DNA from: Acetobacteraceae bacterium
GTDB lineage: Bacteria; Pseudomonadota; Alphaproteobacteria; Acetobacterales; Acetobacteraceae
Assembly (NCBI GenBank): GCA_947478535.1
Contig: CANJXD010000070.1
Span: 1 to 16,141, forward strand
Direction of reading: 5' to 3'
Length of the DNA: 16,141 nt
In this document: positions 6,468 to 14,491 of the stretch, piece by piece
Layout of the letters: every line of letters begins with the position of its first letter
Position numbering within the stretch: the stretch's first letter is position 1
The notes under the pieces: model-generated
What the model was told of the DNA's origin: nothing
What the model saw: only the letters and a program-made list of their open reading frames with translations
Databases searched by the model: none
Program-made: the position numbers and the translations under genes

Positions 6468-7625
6468 TCAGCGCCCCAACAGGTGGCGCGCGATGATCAC
6501 CCGCATGATCTCGTTGGTGCCCTCCAGGATCCGATGCACGCGGAGGTCACGCACGATCTTCTCGATGCCATAATCCGCCAGATAGCCATAGCCGCCCAGC
6601 AATTGCAGGGCTTCATCCGCCACACGGAACCCAGTGTCGGTCGCAAAGCGCTTGGCCATGGCGCAAAAGGCCGTGGCATCCGGCGCGCCACAGTCCAACT
6701 TCGCACAAGCGCGCCACAGTAATGTCCGCGCCGCCTCAAGCTCCGTCGCCATATCGGCCAGGCGAAACTGAGTCGCCTGAAAGCGGGACACTTCCTGCCC
6801 AAAAGCCTTGCGCTCCGTCACATAGGCCAGGGCGATATCCAGCGCGCGCTGCGCCCCCCCGAGCGAACACGCCCCGATATTGAGTCGCCCGCCATCGAGC
6901 CCGCTCATCGCGAAACGGAAGCCTTGCCCTTCCTCACCCAGCAGAGCATCAGCCCCCACCCGCGCATCCTGGAAGATCACCTGCCGGGTTGGCTGGGCGT
7001 TCCAGCCCATCTTCCGCTCATTCGCCCCGAACGACAGGCCGGGCGTATCGCTCGGGATCAACAGCGCGGAGACGCCGGCGGCACCTGGCCCGCCCGTCCG
7101 GACCATCGTCAGATAGAGGTCGGATACACCAGCCCCACTGATGAACTGCTTGGTTCCGTTGAGGACATAGCCAGCATTGTCCCGAACCGCCCGTGTTGTC
7201 AGGGAGGCCGCGTCACTGCCCGCGCCAGGTTCGGTCAAGGCGTAGCTCGCTATCCGGTCCATGCCGACCAACTGCGGTAGCCATTCGGCCCGTTGCGCAT
7301 CGTTCCCGAAGCGATCGATCATCCACGCCACCATGTTGTGGATAGACAGGAAGGCCGAGATGGTCGGGCAGCCCGTCGCAAGCGCCTCAAACACCACAGC
7401 GGCATCGAGGCGCGTGAGCCCCGCTCCGCCCGATTCCTCCCTGACGTAGAGGGAGGCCATGCCAAGTCCGGCTGCCTCCCGCATCACATCAACCGGGAAG
7501 TGGCGGGCTTCGTCCCATGCAAGCGCCTGCGGGGCGAGGCGTTCCCGCGCAAAGGCCAGGGCGGTCTCGCGCAGGTCGCGTGTCGCCTCAGGGAGTTCGA
7601 ACAGGACGACGTCTTCGGACGGCAT
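6468..7625 (-). CDS. Acyl-CoA dehydrogenase, isobutyryl-CoA dehydrogenase-like
   Basis: An FAD-dependent acyl-CoA dehydrogenase of 385 residues, full length for the family, which introduces an alpha,beta double bond and passes electrons to electron-transfer flavoprotein. The FAD/substrate signature YALTEPGAGSD is at 128-138. The stretches KMGWNAQPTR, NIGACSLGGAQ and LGGYGYLADYGIEK, and the C-terminal HRILEGTNEIMR with catalytic Glu368, resemble mammalian ACAD8 (isobutyryl-CoA dehydrogenase, valine catabolism) more closely than butyryl- or isovaleryl-CoA dehydrogenases. The start at 7625 has GGAGG seven bases upstream; the frame is open another 41 codons, but these are antisense-type sequence inside the preceding gene. 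It sits 20 nt behind the oxidoreductase gene on the same strand, so the two are probably one transcript. The exact acyl chain is inferred. Confidence 0.92.
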   Translation of the reverse strand: MPSEDVVLFELPEATRDLRETALAFARERLAPQALAWDEARHFPVDVMREAAGLGMASLYVREESGGAGLTRLDAAVVFEALATGCPTISAFLSIHNMVAWMIDRFGNDAQRAEWLPQLVGMDRIASYALTEPGAGSDAASLTTRAVRDNAGYVLNGTKQFISGAGVSDLYLTMVRTGGPGAAGVSALLIPSDTPGLSFGANERKMGWNAQPTRQVIFQDARVGADALLGEEGQGFRFAMSGLDGGRLNIGACSLGGAQRALDIALAYVTERKAFGQEVSRFQATQFRLADMATELEAARTLLWRACAKLDCGAPDATAFCAMAKRFATDTGFRVADEALQLLGGYGYLADYGIEKIVRDLRVHRILEGTNEIMRVIIARHLLGR

Positions 7626-7645
7626 GATTGGTCCTCCGCCGATAA

Positions 7646-10600
7646 CTATAGACGAGCCTCGATCTCTCGCCACCGCAGGCGCGTAGCGGCAAGGTTGCGT
7701 GCCTTCACGGGGCCGAAACCCTTGATACCGGAGGCTGCTTCCGCCCATTCACACACGGCCCCGTAATTGGCAGGGGCGAGGCGAAGCACCATCGCCTCCA
7801 CGGCATCGCGATACTCCGCGATCAACGCGCGCTCCATCCGACGTTCCTGGGTATGGCCAAAGGGATCGAGCGGCATGCCGCGCAACCGCTTGCCATGGCG
7901 CAGAAGGCCCATCGCGGAGAGCATCCAGCCGCCGAACCGACGCTTGCGGGGCAAGCCGGTATTGGGATCCTCAGGCGACAACATGGGCGGCGCGAGATTC
8001 ATCTCGATGGCTGTCGCCCCGGTAAAGTCACGGGCGATCTGCCCCCGCCATTCCGGCAGGGAATGCAGGCGCGCGACCTCGTATTCGTCTTTGTAGGCCA
8101 TCAGCCGATGAAACTGCGTCGCGACTGCCCGCGTCAGCCGGTCTTCATCCGGCATCACCTTCTGTTCCGCCTTCCGCACCAGGGCGACAAAGTCAGAATA
8201 CCGGTCAGCATAGCGCTGGTCCTGATAATCGCGCAGATCCTGGGCGCAGCGGAGCGTCAACGCTTCCAACTGTTCCGGCGCAGGCAGCGACCAGGCACGC
8301 TCCTCCACCGCCGCGACGCGCCCCATCGCGAAGGCCGCCAGGTTATTCTCGATCTGCATGGCATTCAGCGTGATGGCGCGCTCGATCGCCTCTCTTCCGA
8401 CAGGCACCAGGCCGCGTTGAAAGGCGAAGCCCAGCAGCCAGATGTTGAGGTAGATCGCATCACCCAATGACCGCACGACCTCGGTCGCGGCGTCCAGGGG
8501 ATGCGTGTCGCGGCAGACTGCGCGAAGGCTGCCAAGCAACGCCGCCGGATCCTGCACCGTGCCAGGATTGCGGACGAACTGGGCGGTCGGTGCCAGGTCC
8601 ATGTTGACGATGGCGTGGCTGCGCTCCGGCCCGAGAAGCGGCCGTGCCAGGCGCCCATGCGCCACCACCATGTCGGACGCGATCAGCAGATCCACCTGTC
8701 CTGCCCCAATGCGTGGCGCGGGAATGCTGTCCTCTGCCAGGCCAGGCCTGCCAATGCGCAGTTGAACGAAGACGCCACCACCCTTCTGCGCGAAACCCAG
8801 CGTATCGACACTGCGCGACGCGCGCCCATCGAGATGCGCCGCCATTGCCAGGATCGCGCCCAGCGCCGTCACGCCCTGCCCACCAACACCCGCAACCAGC
8901 ACATTCCAAGCCGCACCATCGACAGGCTCTGGCAGGTCCGGTTCCGGCAGAGGTCGCGATGACGCGGAGGGGCGTACCGGCACCGCAAGCTCTGCACCCA
9001 GCACGGTGACAAAGGACGGACAAAAGGCTTGGACACAGGACAGATCCTGGTTGCAAGCACTCTGGTCGATCCGGCGTTTGCGGCCCCAAGGCGTCGCCAG
9101 CGGTTCCACAGCGATGCAGTTGGAAACGCGGGAACATTCGCCGCAATCCTCGCAGACGCGGGGGTTGATCACGGCGCGACGTTCGGACTTCGCAGCGGTG
9201 CCGCGCTTGCGCTTGCGGCGGCGCTCCGTCGCGCATTCCTGGTCATAGATCAGCACGGAGGGACCGGGCACCTCTCGCAGCGCCTTCTGGACCACATCCA
9301 GCGTGCTGCGGTGATGGAACGTCGTGCCGGGCGGGATCATGGGGTCACCGCGATGGCGATCCTCATCGTCGCCCATGATGGCGATGCGCTCCACTCCTTC
9401 CGCCCGAGCCTGCGCGGCAGCCTTCGGCACCGTGATATCGGATTCCACACGCTGCCCGCCGGTCATGGCGACCGCGGAATTCACCAGTATCTTGAAGGTG
9501 ATGGTGGCCTTCGCGGCGACCGCCGCGCGTAGCGCCAGGGACCCGCTATGTGCCCAGGTGCCATCGCCGATATTGGCGAAGATGTGCTTTTCATCGATGA
9601 AGGGTGCCTGACCGAGCCAGGGCACACCCTCACCGCCCATCTGCGTGAACGGCAGGCTCTCACGCTCCGGCATCTTGGTGACGAGCCAATGGCACCCAAT
9701 CCCAGCCAGGGCGCGTGAGCCTTCGGGTACGCGGGTCGAAGTGTTGTGCGGGCAGCCCGGGCAGAAAAAGGGGTCCCGCGCGACGATCGGCTCGGATGCC
9801 GCATGTTCCAGCGTATCGAGCGCGCGCAACCTGGCGGCCAGTGCCTCCGTCCGCAGGCCCTCCGGCAGGCGCCGTCCCAAGGCGCGGATCAACTGCGCCG
9901 CATCGAGTTCGGTGAGGTCCGACAGCAAGGGCGCGCCGTCCGGATCACGCTTGCCGGTGATGCGTGGCCGGCGGTCGAGCGCGTAGAGCGCTTCCCGCAA
10001 CTGCACTTCGAGAAAGGCCCGGCGATCCTCGATCACCAGCACCTCCTCCAGCCCCATGGCGAAGTGGCGAGCAGCCTCGGCATCCAAAGGCCAGGCGAGC
10101 CCGACTTTCCAGATCCGAAGGCCCCCCTGGCGGGCGAGTTCCGGCGTGATGCCGCAATCGACCAAGGCCTGGCGCAAGGTCGCGAAGGCCTTGCCACGCA
10201 CGGCGATACCGAAGCGGGCGGCAGGACTGTCCATGACGACACGGTCCAAGCCATTGGCGCGGGCGAAGGCGATAGCCGCGGGCAATTTGAAGTGGCGGAG
10301 CCGACGTTCCTGCGCCTGCGCCATATCGGGCAGGCGGATCGAAACGCCATCGGGCGGCATCGGCACACCGGGCGGCGCGACGGTGGCGTAGGCGGCGAGA
10401 TCAACGCGCAAGGTCGCGCTGGCATCCATGGTTTCCGCGACGCATTTCAGCCCGGTCCAGGTACCGGCGAAACGGGACAGCGCGATTCCCTTCAGCCCAA
10501 ATTCCAGCACCTCCGCCACCTCGGCCGGATCCAGGAACGGTATCTCCAGGTCCTGGAAGGTGAACTCGCACCCGGATGTGACGGTGGAGGACTTCGCCGC

Positions 10601-11053
10601 GGGGTCATCCCCCGAAAGCGCCAGCACGCCACCCTTGGGGGAGGTGCCGGCGGAATTGGCGTGGCGCAGCACATCGCCGCTACGGTCAAGCCCCGGCCCT
10701 TTACCGTACCAGATGCCAAATACACCATCATGCTTGGCACCTGGGCTCAGGCCCACCTGCTGGGATCCCCAGATGGCGGTGGCAGCCAGATCCTCGTTCA
10801 ATCCGGGCTGGAAGACGATGTTCGCGGCCTGCAGGCGCACCGCCTGACGTTCCAGTTCGCGGTCATAGGTGCCGAGTGGCGATCCCCGATAGCCACTGAT
10901 GTAGCCCGCGGTATTCCATCCCTGCTGCGCATCCATCTGGTGCCGCAGCAAGGGCAGGCGCACCAGGGCCTGAATGCCGTTCATCACCACCGGTTCACCG
11001 GCGAGATTCCAACGATCCTCAAGACTGGCAGTGGGGCGTTGCAGGCTGCCCAT
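7646..11053 (-). CDS. Fused indolepyruvate:ferredoxin oxidoreductase-family protein (2-oxoacid oxidoreductase)
   Basis: A 1135-residue single-chain member of the IorA-IorB fusion family, which oxidatively decarboxylates 2-oxoacids, classically indolepyruvate and other arylpyruvates, to acyl-CoA with ferredoxin or a related acceptor. Order of parts: N-terminal pyrimidine-binding domain (about 20-240; GYRGSPLGT, GLNEDLAATA, WYGKGPGLDRSGD); linker domain; TPP-binding domain (about 425-610; CPGCPHN with Cys431/434, GDGTWAHSG from 496); a ferredoxin-like cluster region (Cys634, 637, 640, 646, then 667, 673, 678); the gamma-type domain (about 716-880; GVGGQGVTALG, GFAQKGGGV); and the family C-terminal extension to 1135. 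The usual N-D of the TPP Mg motif is N525-S526 here, and the 150-210 region differs from typical members. The start at 11053 follows GGGAG at about eight bases. The acyl-CoA dehydrogenase follows 20 nt later. The family is certain; the substrate is not. Confidence 0.93.
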   Translation of the reverse strand: MGSLQRPTASLEDRWNLAGEPVVMNGIQALVRLPLLRHQMDAQQGWNTAGYISGYRGSPLGTYDRELERQAVRLQAANIVFQPGLNEDLAATAIWGSQQVGLSPGAKHDGVFGIWYGKGPGLDRSGDVLRHANSAGTSPKGGVLALSGDDPAAKSSTVTSGCEFTFQDLEIPFLDPAEVAEVLEFGLKGIALSRFAGTWTGLKCVAETMDASATLRVDLAAYATVAPPGVPMPPDGVSIRLPDMAQAQERRLRHFKLPAAIAFARANGLDRVVMDSPAARFGIAVRGKAFATLRQALVDCGITPELARQGGLRIWKVGLAWPLDAEAARHFAMGLEEVLVIEDRRAFLEVQLREALYALDRRPRITGKRDPDGAPLLSDLTELDAAQLIRALGRRLPEGLRTEALAARLRALDTLEHAASEPIVARDPFFCPGCPHNTSTRVPEGSRALAGIGCHWLVTKMPERESLPFTQMGGEGVPWLGQAPFIDEKHIFANIGDGTWAHSGSLALRAAVAAKATITFKILVNSAVAMTGGQRVESDITVPKAAAQARAEGVERIAIMGDDEDRHRGDPMIPPGTTFHHRSTLDVVQKALREVPGPSVLIYDQECATERRRKRKRGTAAKSERRAVINPRVCEDCGECSRVSNCIAVEPLATPWGRKRRIDQSACNQDLSCVQAFCPSFVTVLGAELAVPVRPSASSRPLPEPDLPEPVDGAAWNVLVAGVGGQGVTALGAILAMAAHLDGRASRSVDTLGFAQKGGGVFVQLRIGRPGLAEDSIPAPRIGAGQVDLLIASDMVVAHGRLARPLLGPERSHAIVNMDLAPTAQFVRNPGTVQDPAALLGSLRAVCRDTHPLDAATEVVRSLGDAIYLNIWLLGFAFQRGLVPVGREAIERAITLNAMQIENNLAAFAMGRVAAVEERAWSLPAPEQLEALTLRCAQDLRDYQDQRYADRYSDFVALVRKAEQKVMPDEDRLTRAVATQFHRLMAYKDEYEVARLHSLPEWRGQIARDFTGATAIEMNLAPPMLSPEDPNTGLPRKRRFGGWMLSAMGLLRHGKRLRGMPLDPFGHTQERRMERALIAEYRDAVEAMVLRLAPANYGAVCEWAEAASGIKGFGPVKARNLAATRLRWREIEARL

Positions 11054-11316
11054 CAGACGTCTCCCGTATCCGGGTTCGGACCTTGGGAAGGATGCGCCGA
11101 TTGCACAAGGGCAAGATGCCGAATTCCGCGCCGTACCCCTGTGGTGACACCAGGATCATCCGCCCTGGCCGTCATGCAACGATGCGTGTCCCACTCCGGG
11201 AGCCGGACCCGGGCGATGTGTCTGAACAGGTCGGACCTTGCCCAGGGGTACGCTGGAGACAGACCCGATTGCAGGTCCGGGCGTAACGCGGCATCACCGC
11301 GCCACGCCGAAGCGCG
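11054..11316. other. Longest intergenic gap, between the cco cluster end and the oxidoreductase gene
   Basis: These 263 bases hold no gene I can support. They should contain the oxidoreductase promoter, but no clear -35/-10 pair is visible on the minus strand. There is a ten-base direct repeat, TCGGACCTTG, at 11076-11085 and 11231-11240. The second copy is part of a short inverted repeat, AGGTC-G-GACCT (11228-11238). Both could be regulator sites or chance. Confidence 0.5.
11287..11301 (-). terminator. Hairpin downstream of the last cco-cluster gene
   Basis: A perfect five-pair stem CGCGG/CCGCG with loop TGATG lies 16 bases beyond the stop codon at 11317. It is followed on the minus strand by TTACGC rather than a run of T. 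The position suits transcript termination of the cco operon, but the signal is weak without a U-tract. Confidence 0.3.
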
Positions 11317-11493
11317 TCAGTGGCGCGCGGCATCCGCCGCGTCAAAATGCTTCTTCAGAAGGAAGAAGCTGAACAGCACGCCGAAGCCGAACAGGCCGTA
11401 GCCGAACAGCGTCAGCGGCATCTCATGCGACGCAGATACCAGGGCCAGCCCGGCCAGAGCCACGATGCCGCACAGGGCGAGGAAGTAGGCCAT
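11317..11493 (-). CDS. Small two-helix membrane protein coupled to ccoS
   Basis: A 58-residue protein starting MAYFLALCGIV and ending DAADAARH. Two hydrophobic segments (about 3-22 and 27-46) are joined by a short SHEMP turn, and a charged tail starts at KKHFD. That pattern predicts a helical hairpin with both ends probably cytoplasmic. The ATG overlaps the ccoS stop codon (TGATG), with AAAGGA (11503-11508) nine bases upstream inside ccoS, so it is very likely translated with ccoS. Codon third positions are GC-rich, like neighbouring genes. I do not recognise a named family. It is not CcoQ by order (CcoQ is encoded upstream of ccoP) and has no cofactor-binding residues beyond one Cys and a few His. 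An accessory or assembly role for cbb3 oxidase is inferred from position only. Confidence 0.78.
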   Translation of the reverse strand: MAYFLALCGIVALAGLALVSASHEMPLTLFGYGLFGFGVLFSFFLLKKHFDAADAARH

Positions 11494-11651
11494 CAGCGAG
11501 GGTCCTTTCTGGGAAGGTCGTCAAACAGGATTCGAGACGCGGCACCGTCGAGGTCATCGTATTGACGGGACTTCAGCGTCCAGAGGAACAATGCCAGACC
11601 AAGCAGCCCGAGAAACAAGGCTGCTGGAACCAAAAGCACCAGAGCGTTCAA
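11493..11651 (-). CDS. ccoS: cbb3-type cytochrome oxidase assembly protein CcoS (TTG start)
   Basis: A 52-residue membrane protein with one N-terminal helix (about 3-24) followed by the family hallmark: WTLKSRQYDDLDGAASRIL matches the CcoS pattern of an aromatic residue, QYDD and A-x-RIL. CcoS is needed for cofactor insertion into the catalytic subunit of cbb3 oxidase. The start is TTG at 11651, supported by a strong AAAGGAGG (11659-11666) seven bases upstream. No ATG is available at a sensible position. TTG overlaps the ccoI stop as TTGA, and the ccoS stop overlaps the next ATG as TGATG, so translation of ccoI, ccoS and the small protein is probably coupled. The predicted protein has the usual length for the family. 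Confidence 0.93.
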   Translation of the reverse strand: MNALVLLVPAALFLGLLGLALFLWTLKSRQYDDLDGAASRILFDDLPRKDPR

Positions 11652-14014
11652 GGCGGAGCCTCCTTTCCAGCGCGCAGTGCATTGAGGATGACGATGATGG
11701 AACTGCTTGCCATCACAACGGCGGCAATCAGTGGCGTCACATATCCCAGCACGGCGGCCGGCACAGCCACCACATTATAGGCAAGACTGAAGGCGATGTT
11801 CTGCTTCGCCAGCTTCTGAGCCCTGCGTGCCGCGCGTATCGCATAGGGCAGAGCGATCAGGCCATCGCCGCGCAGGACGATATCGGCGGCGGCCTGAGCG
11901 ACATCGGTGCCCGTGGCTGGGCTCGCCGAGACATGTGCCAGCGCCAGGGCCGCCGCGTCATTGATACCGTCGCCGACCATCAGCGAACGGGCGCCAGCCG
12001 CGCGCAGCGCTTCAATCCGCGCGGCTTTGTCAGCCGGAGTGGCCCGCGCCTGCCAGGGACCGATCCCGGCCGCCGCCGCCGCAGCCTCCACCACGCCTGG
12101 CCCATCGCCAGACAGCAGTTCCGTCGCAAGGCCGAGCTCGTGCAATTGCCGGACGGCTTCGCCCGCATCGGGGCGCAGACGATCCTGGAAATGAAAAACG
12201 GTAGGAAGTCCACCAGCCTCGACGAGGTGGAGCGTCATCCCGGAATCCACCAGGGCATCGACGCCACAGAAGGCGGCGCTGCCAAGGCGAAGGCTGCCGC
12301 GCATCAACCCGCGGCCCGGCACTTCCCGCACGCCGCTCATCGCGGGCTCATCCGGGCAAGCGCGTACCAGAGCCTGTGCGAGGGGATGTCTGCTGCCACG
12401 AGCCATCGCGGCCGCCTGCCGCAGCAAAGCGGGATCACGATCCTTGTCGCCCAGCAGGTCGGGGCGACCTTCGGTCAGGGTGCCAGTCTTGTCGAGGACG
12501 GCGTGGTCGGCACTCGCCAGCCTTTCGAGTGCCGTTGGCGATGCCACCAGCACGCCCCGTCGGAACAGTGCGCCAACCGTCGCCACCTGCACCGCCGGCA
12601 CGGCGATCGCCAAGCCACAGGGGCATGTCACGATCAGGGACGCGACCGCCGGCACCAGCGCCGCCTGCCAAGCCACCCCCATGCCGAGCCACCAGCCGAG
12701 ATATGTCGCTACGGCTACGATATGGATGATCGGCACGTAGTATTGCGCAGCGCGGTCGGCGAGGGAGACGAAGTGGCCCTTGCCTTGCTCCGCGCGTTCC
12801 AGAAGGCGGGCCAGCGCTGCCAGTGAGCCGTCCCGCGCCGCCGAGGTGACGTGCAGCAGGAAAGCCGGGCCCATATTCACCGAACCAGCGGCCAGCGCTT
12901 CACCGGCCGGGATGATCCGCGGCAGCGATTCGCCGGTTGTCGCGCTGGTATCCAGCGTCACCGCCTCCTCGGCGAGCCCGTCAAGCCGGATGCGGTCGCC
13001 GGCGGCAACGAACACACTATCGCCGGCCCGCACATTCTCCGCGGCCACCGAGCGTGTCGTGCCATCGGCTAAGCGCAGTTGGACGGTTCCGTCCTGCAGA
13101 GCCAGCAGTTCCGCCACCGCCTGGCGCGCCTTGCGGCGCATGCTGCGGTCCAGCACGCGCCCAGCCAGCAGCAGCGCGAGGAGAGAGGTTGCACCATCGA
13201 ACCAGGTATAGGGCCCGTTCCTGAACGTCTCGCTCAGGCTCATCGCCGTGGTGGCGAGCACGCCAAGGGAGACCGCAAGGTCCATATTCGCGCGGCCTGC
13301 CCGCACCGCGCCCCATGCTGAACGGTAGAAAGGCATGCCGGCGACAAGCACAGTCGGCAATCCGATCAGCGCCGCCAACCAATGCATCATGGCTTTGGTC
13401 TGCTCGCCCATGTCCCCACCGACCCAAACGGCGACGGAGACGAGCATGACGTTCATCGAACCGAAGGCGGCGATGCCCAGCGCCCGCACCAGGGCGCGGC
13501 CCTCCGCATCCTCGGTCGCGCGCAGGCAGGCCGGCGACCATGGCGCAACCCGGAAGCCGAGCCGCGCGATCTGGCCGGCGAGGCCGCTCGCGCGTTGCGC
13601 ATCCCCGCGCCAGGCCACGGTGAGACGTCGTGAGGAAAGGCTGGCCCGAGCGCGGATGACGTCGGGCTCCGCCGCCAAGGCCTGCTCGACGAGCCAGACG
13701 CAGGCGCCACAGGTCAAACCGCTGACGATGAAGTCGATGCTGTAGGTCCCGCCAACCCCGGCGACAGCGAGAGATGTGAAATCGGCGACGGCTGGCGTCT
13801 CCGGCGGGCGCAACGTCCCTGCCGCGGTTTCCTGGCGCTGGTAAAAGGCATCAAGGCCCAACCCCCGCACCAGAGCATGCGCGCCAGAGCAGCCCGTGCA
13901 GCAGAATTCACCTTGGCCGGGCGCGAGTTCGGCGGCGCAATGCGCGCAATGCGATCGAGACACGCCGGCCTGTCCGGGCGCGAACCCCTCCGGCATGCTC
14001 ACCGCCATCGTCAT
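11648..14014 (-). CDS. ccoI: Cation-transporting P1B-type ATPase CcoI (copper supply for cbb3 oxidase)
   Basis: A 788-residue inner-membrane copper P-type ATPase of the CcoI/FixI group. It exports Cu+ from the cytoplasm for maturation of cbb3 oxidase rather than for resistance. It opens with a Cys-rich segment (Cys23, 26, 38, 39, 42), then an HMA-type domain (about 90-155) with GLTCGAC (Cys102, Cys105). Two-stage membrane helices precede the actuator domain with TGES (360-363). The membrane CPC motif is Cys464-Pro-Cys466, the phosphorylated residue is Asp508 in DKTGT, the nucleotide-domain HP is 543-544, and GDGINDAAAL starts at 681. All catalytic elements are intact. Its ATG overlaps the ccoH stop as ATGA, and its stop overlaps the TTG of ccoS. 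The Cys-rich N-terminus and the gene neighbours favour CcoI over a general CopA. Confidence 0.96.
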   Translation of the reverse strand: MTMAVSMPEGFAPGQAGVSRSHCAHCAAELAPGQGEFCCTGCSGAHALVRGLGLDAFYQRQETAAGTLRPPETPAVADFTSLAVAGVGGTYSIDFIVSGLTCGACVWLVEQALAAEPDVIRARASLSSRRLTVAWRGDAQRASGLAGQIARLGFRVAPWSPACLRATEDAEGRALVRALGIAAFGSMNVMLVSVAVWVGGDMGEQTKAMMHWLAALIGLPTVLVAGMPFYRSAWGAVRAGRANMDLAVSLGVLATTAMSLSETFRNGPYTWFDGATSLLALLLAGRVLDRSMRRKARQAVAELLALQDGTVQLRLADGTTRSVAAENVRAGDSVFVAAGDRIRLDGLAEEAVTLDTSATTGESLPRIIPAGEALAAGSVNMGPAFLLHVTSAARDGSLAALARLLERAEQGKGHFVSLADRAAQYYVPIIHIVAVATYLGWWLGMGVAWQAALVPAVASLIVTCPCGLAIAVPAVQVATVGALFRRGVLVASPTALERLASADHAVLDKTGTLTEGRPDLLGDKDRDPALLRQAAAMARGSRHPLAQALVRACPDEPAMSGVREVPGRGLMRGSLRLGSAAFCGVDALVDSGMTLHLVEAGGLPTVFHFQDRLRPDAGEAVRQLHELGLATELLSGDGPGVVEAAAAAAGIGPWQARATPADKAARIEALRAAGARSLMVGDGINDAAALALAHVSASPATGTDVAQAAADIVLRGDGLIALPYAIRAARRAQKLAKQNIAFSLAYNVVAVPAAVLGYVTPLIAAVVMASSSIIVILNALRAGKEAPP

Positions 14015-14490
14015 CGCACGATGACCCGCTGGCGGATGTCCAGCCGCTCACCCTGCGCCGAGGTCAGGCTGAGACGCGCTTCCCACTGGCCCAGACGACC
14101 AGGCGCGACCGTTGCGGCGTAACGTCCGTGACCCAGCGCGGAGAAGGTGACGGGCAGGGTGCTGCCTTCAAGCGGGCGAAGCAGTTCCCCTTCCAGGCGG
14201 CCATCGACAGGGCGGCCATCGCGGTCATTCACGACGACGGTCAGGCGCTCACCCTCCAGTGCGACCTGCGCTCGCCAACCCAGCAATTCCTGGCGAGCCG
14301 CTGCCTCGATCACTGCGTTGTAGGTGCGGCCACGATCATAGGCATGCCCCACGGTCACACCAGTGAAGGTGGTCAGCGCAAACCAGACCAGCACCAGGTT
14401 CACTACGATGACCAGGGCCATGCCACCGACGAAGACCCAGGGGATCCAGCCGCTGCGGGGTGGCCGGGCACGAAGAATGGCGTCGCTCAT
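14011..14490 (-). CDS. ccoH: FixH/CcoH family cbb3 oxidase assembly protein
   Basis: A 159-residue protein with one membrane helix (about 17-42) and a periplasmic beta-rich domain. The family signature lies just after the helix: AYDRGRTYNAVIEAA, followed by LGWR, the usual Y-x-R-G-x-x-Y-N ... GW pattern of FixH. FixH/CcoH acts with CcoG and CcoI in assembly and stability of cbb3 oxidase. The ATG at 14490 is one base after the ccoG stop. The frame is open 30 codons further upstream, but that part is antisense-like and inside ccoG. Its stop overlaps the ccoI start as ATGA. The ribosome site is weak, which fits translation by coupling with ccoG. Confidence 0.93.
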   Translation of the reverse strand: MSDAILRARPPRSGWIPWVFVGGMALVIVVNLVLVWFALTTFTGVTVGHAYDRGRTYNAVIEAAARQELLGWRAQVALEGERLTVVVNDRDGRPVDGRLEGELLRPLEGSTLPVTFSALGHGRYAATVAPGRLGQWEARLSLTSAQGERLDIRQRVIVR

Positions 14491-14491
14491 G

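Noticed and set aside
11083..11286. Plus-strand 67-residue frame in the gap before the oxidoreductase gene
   Set aside because: No ribosome site, no hydrophobic or domain pattern, and biased toward Arg and Pro as expected by chance at this base composition.
9746..11401. Plus-strand open frame of 551 residues
   Set aside because: It lies antisense to the oxidoreductase gene, and its composition (Gly, Arg, Gln, His rich, no domain) is typical of a GC-rich shadow frame.
11591..12826. Plus-strand open frame of 411 residues
   Set aside because: Antisense to ccoI and ccoS, both of which have complete family motifs. No domain in the shadow product.
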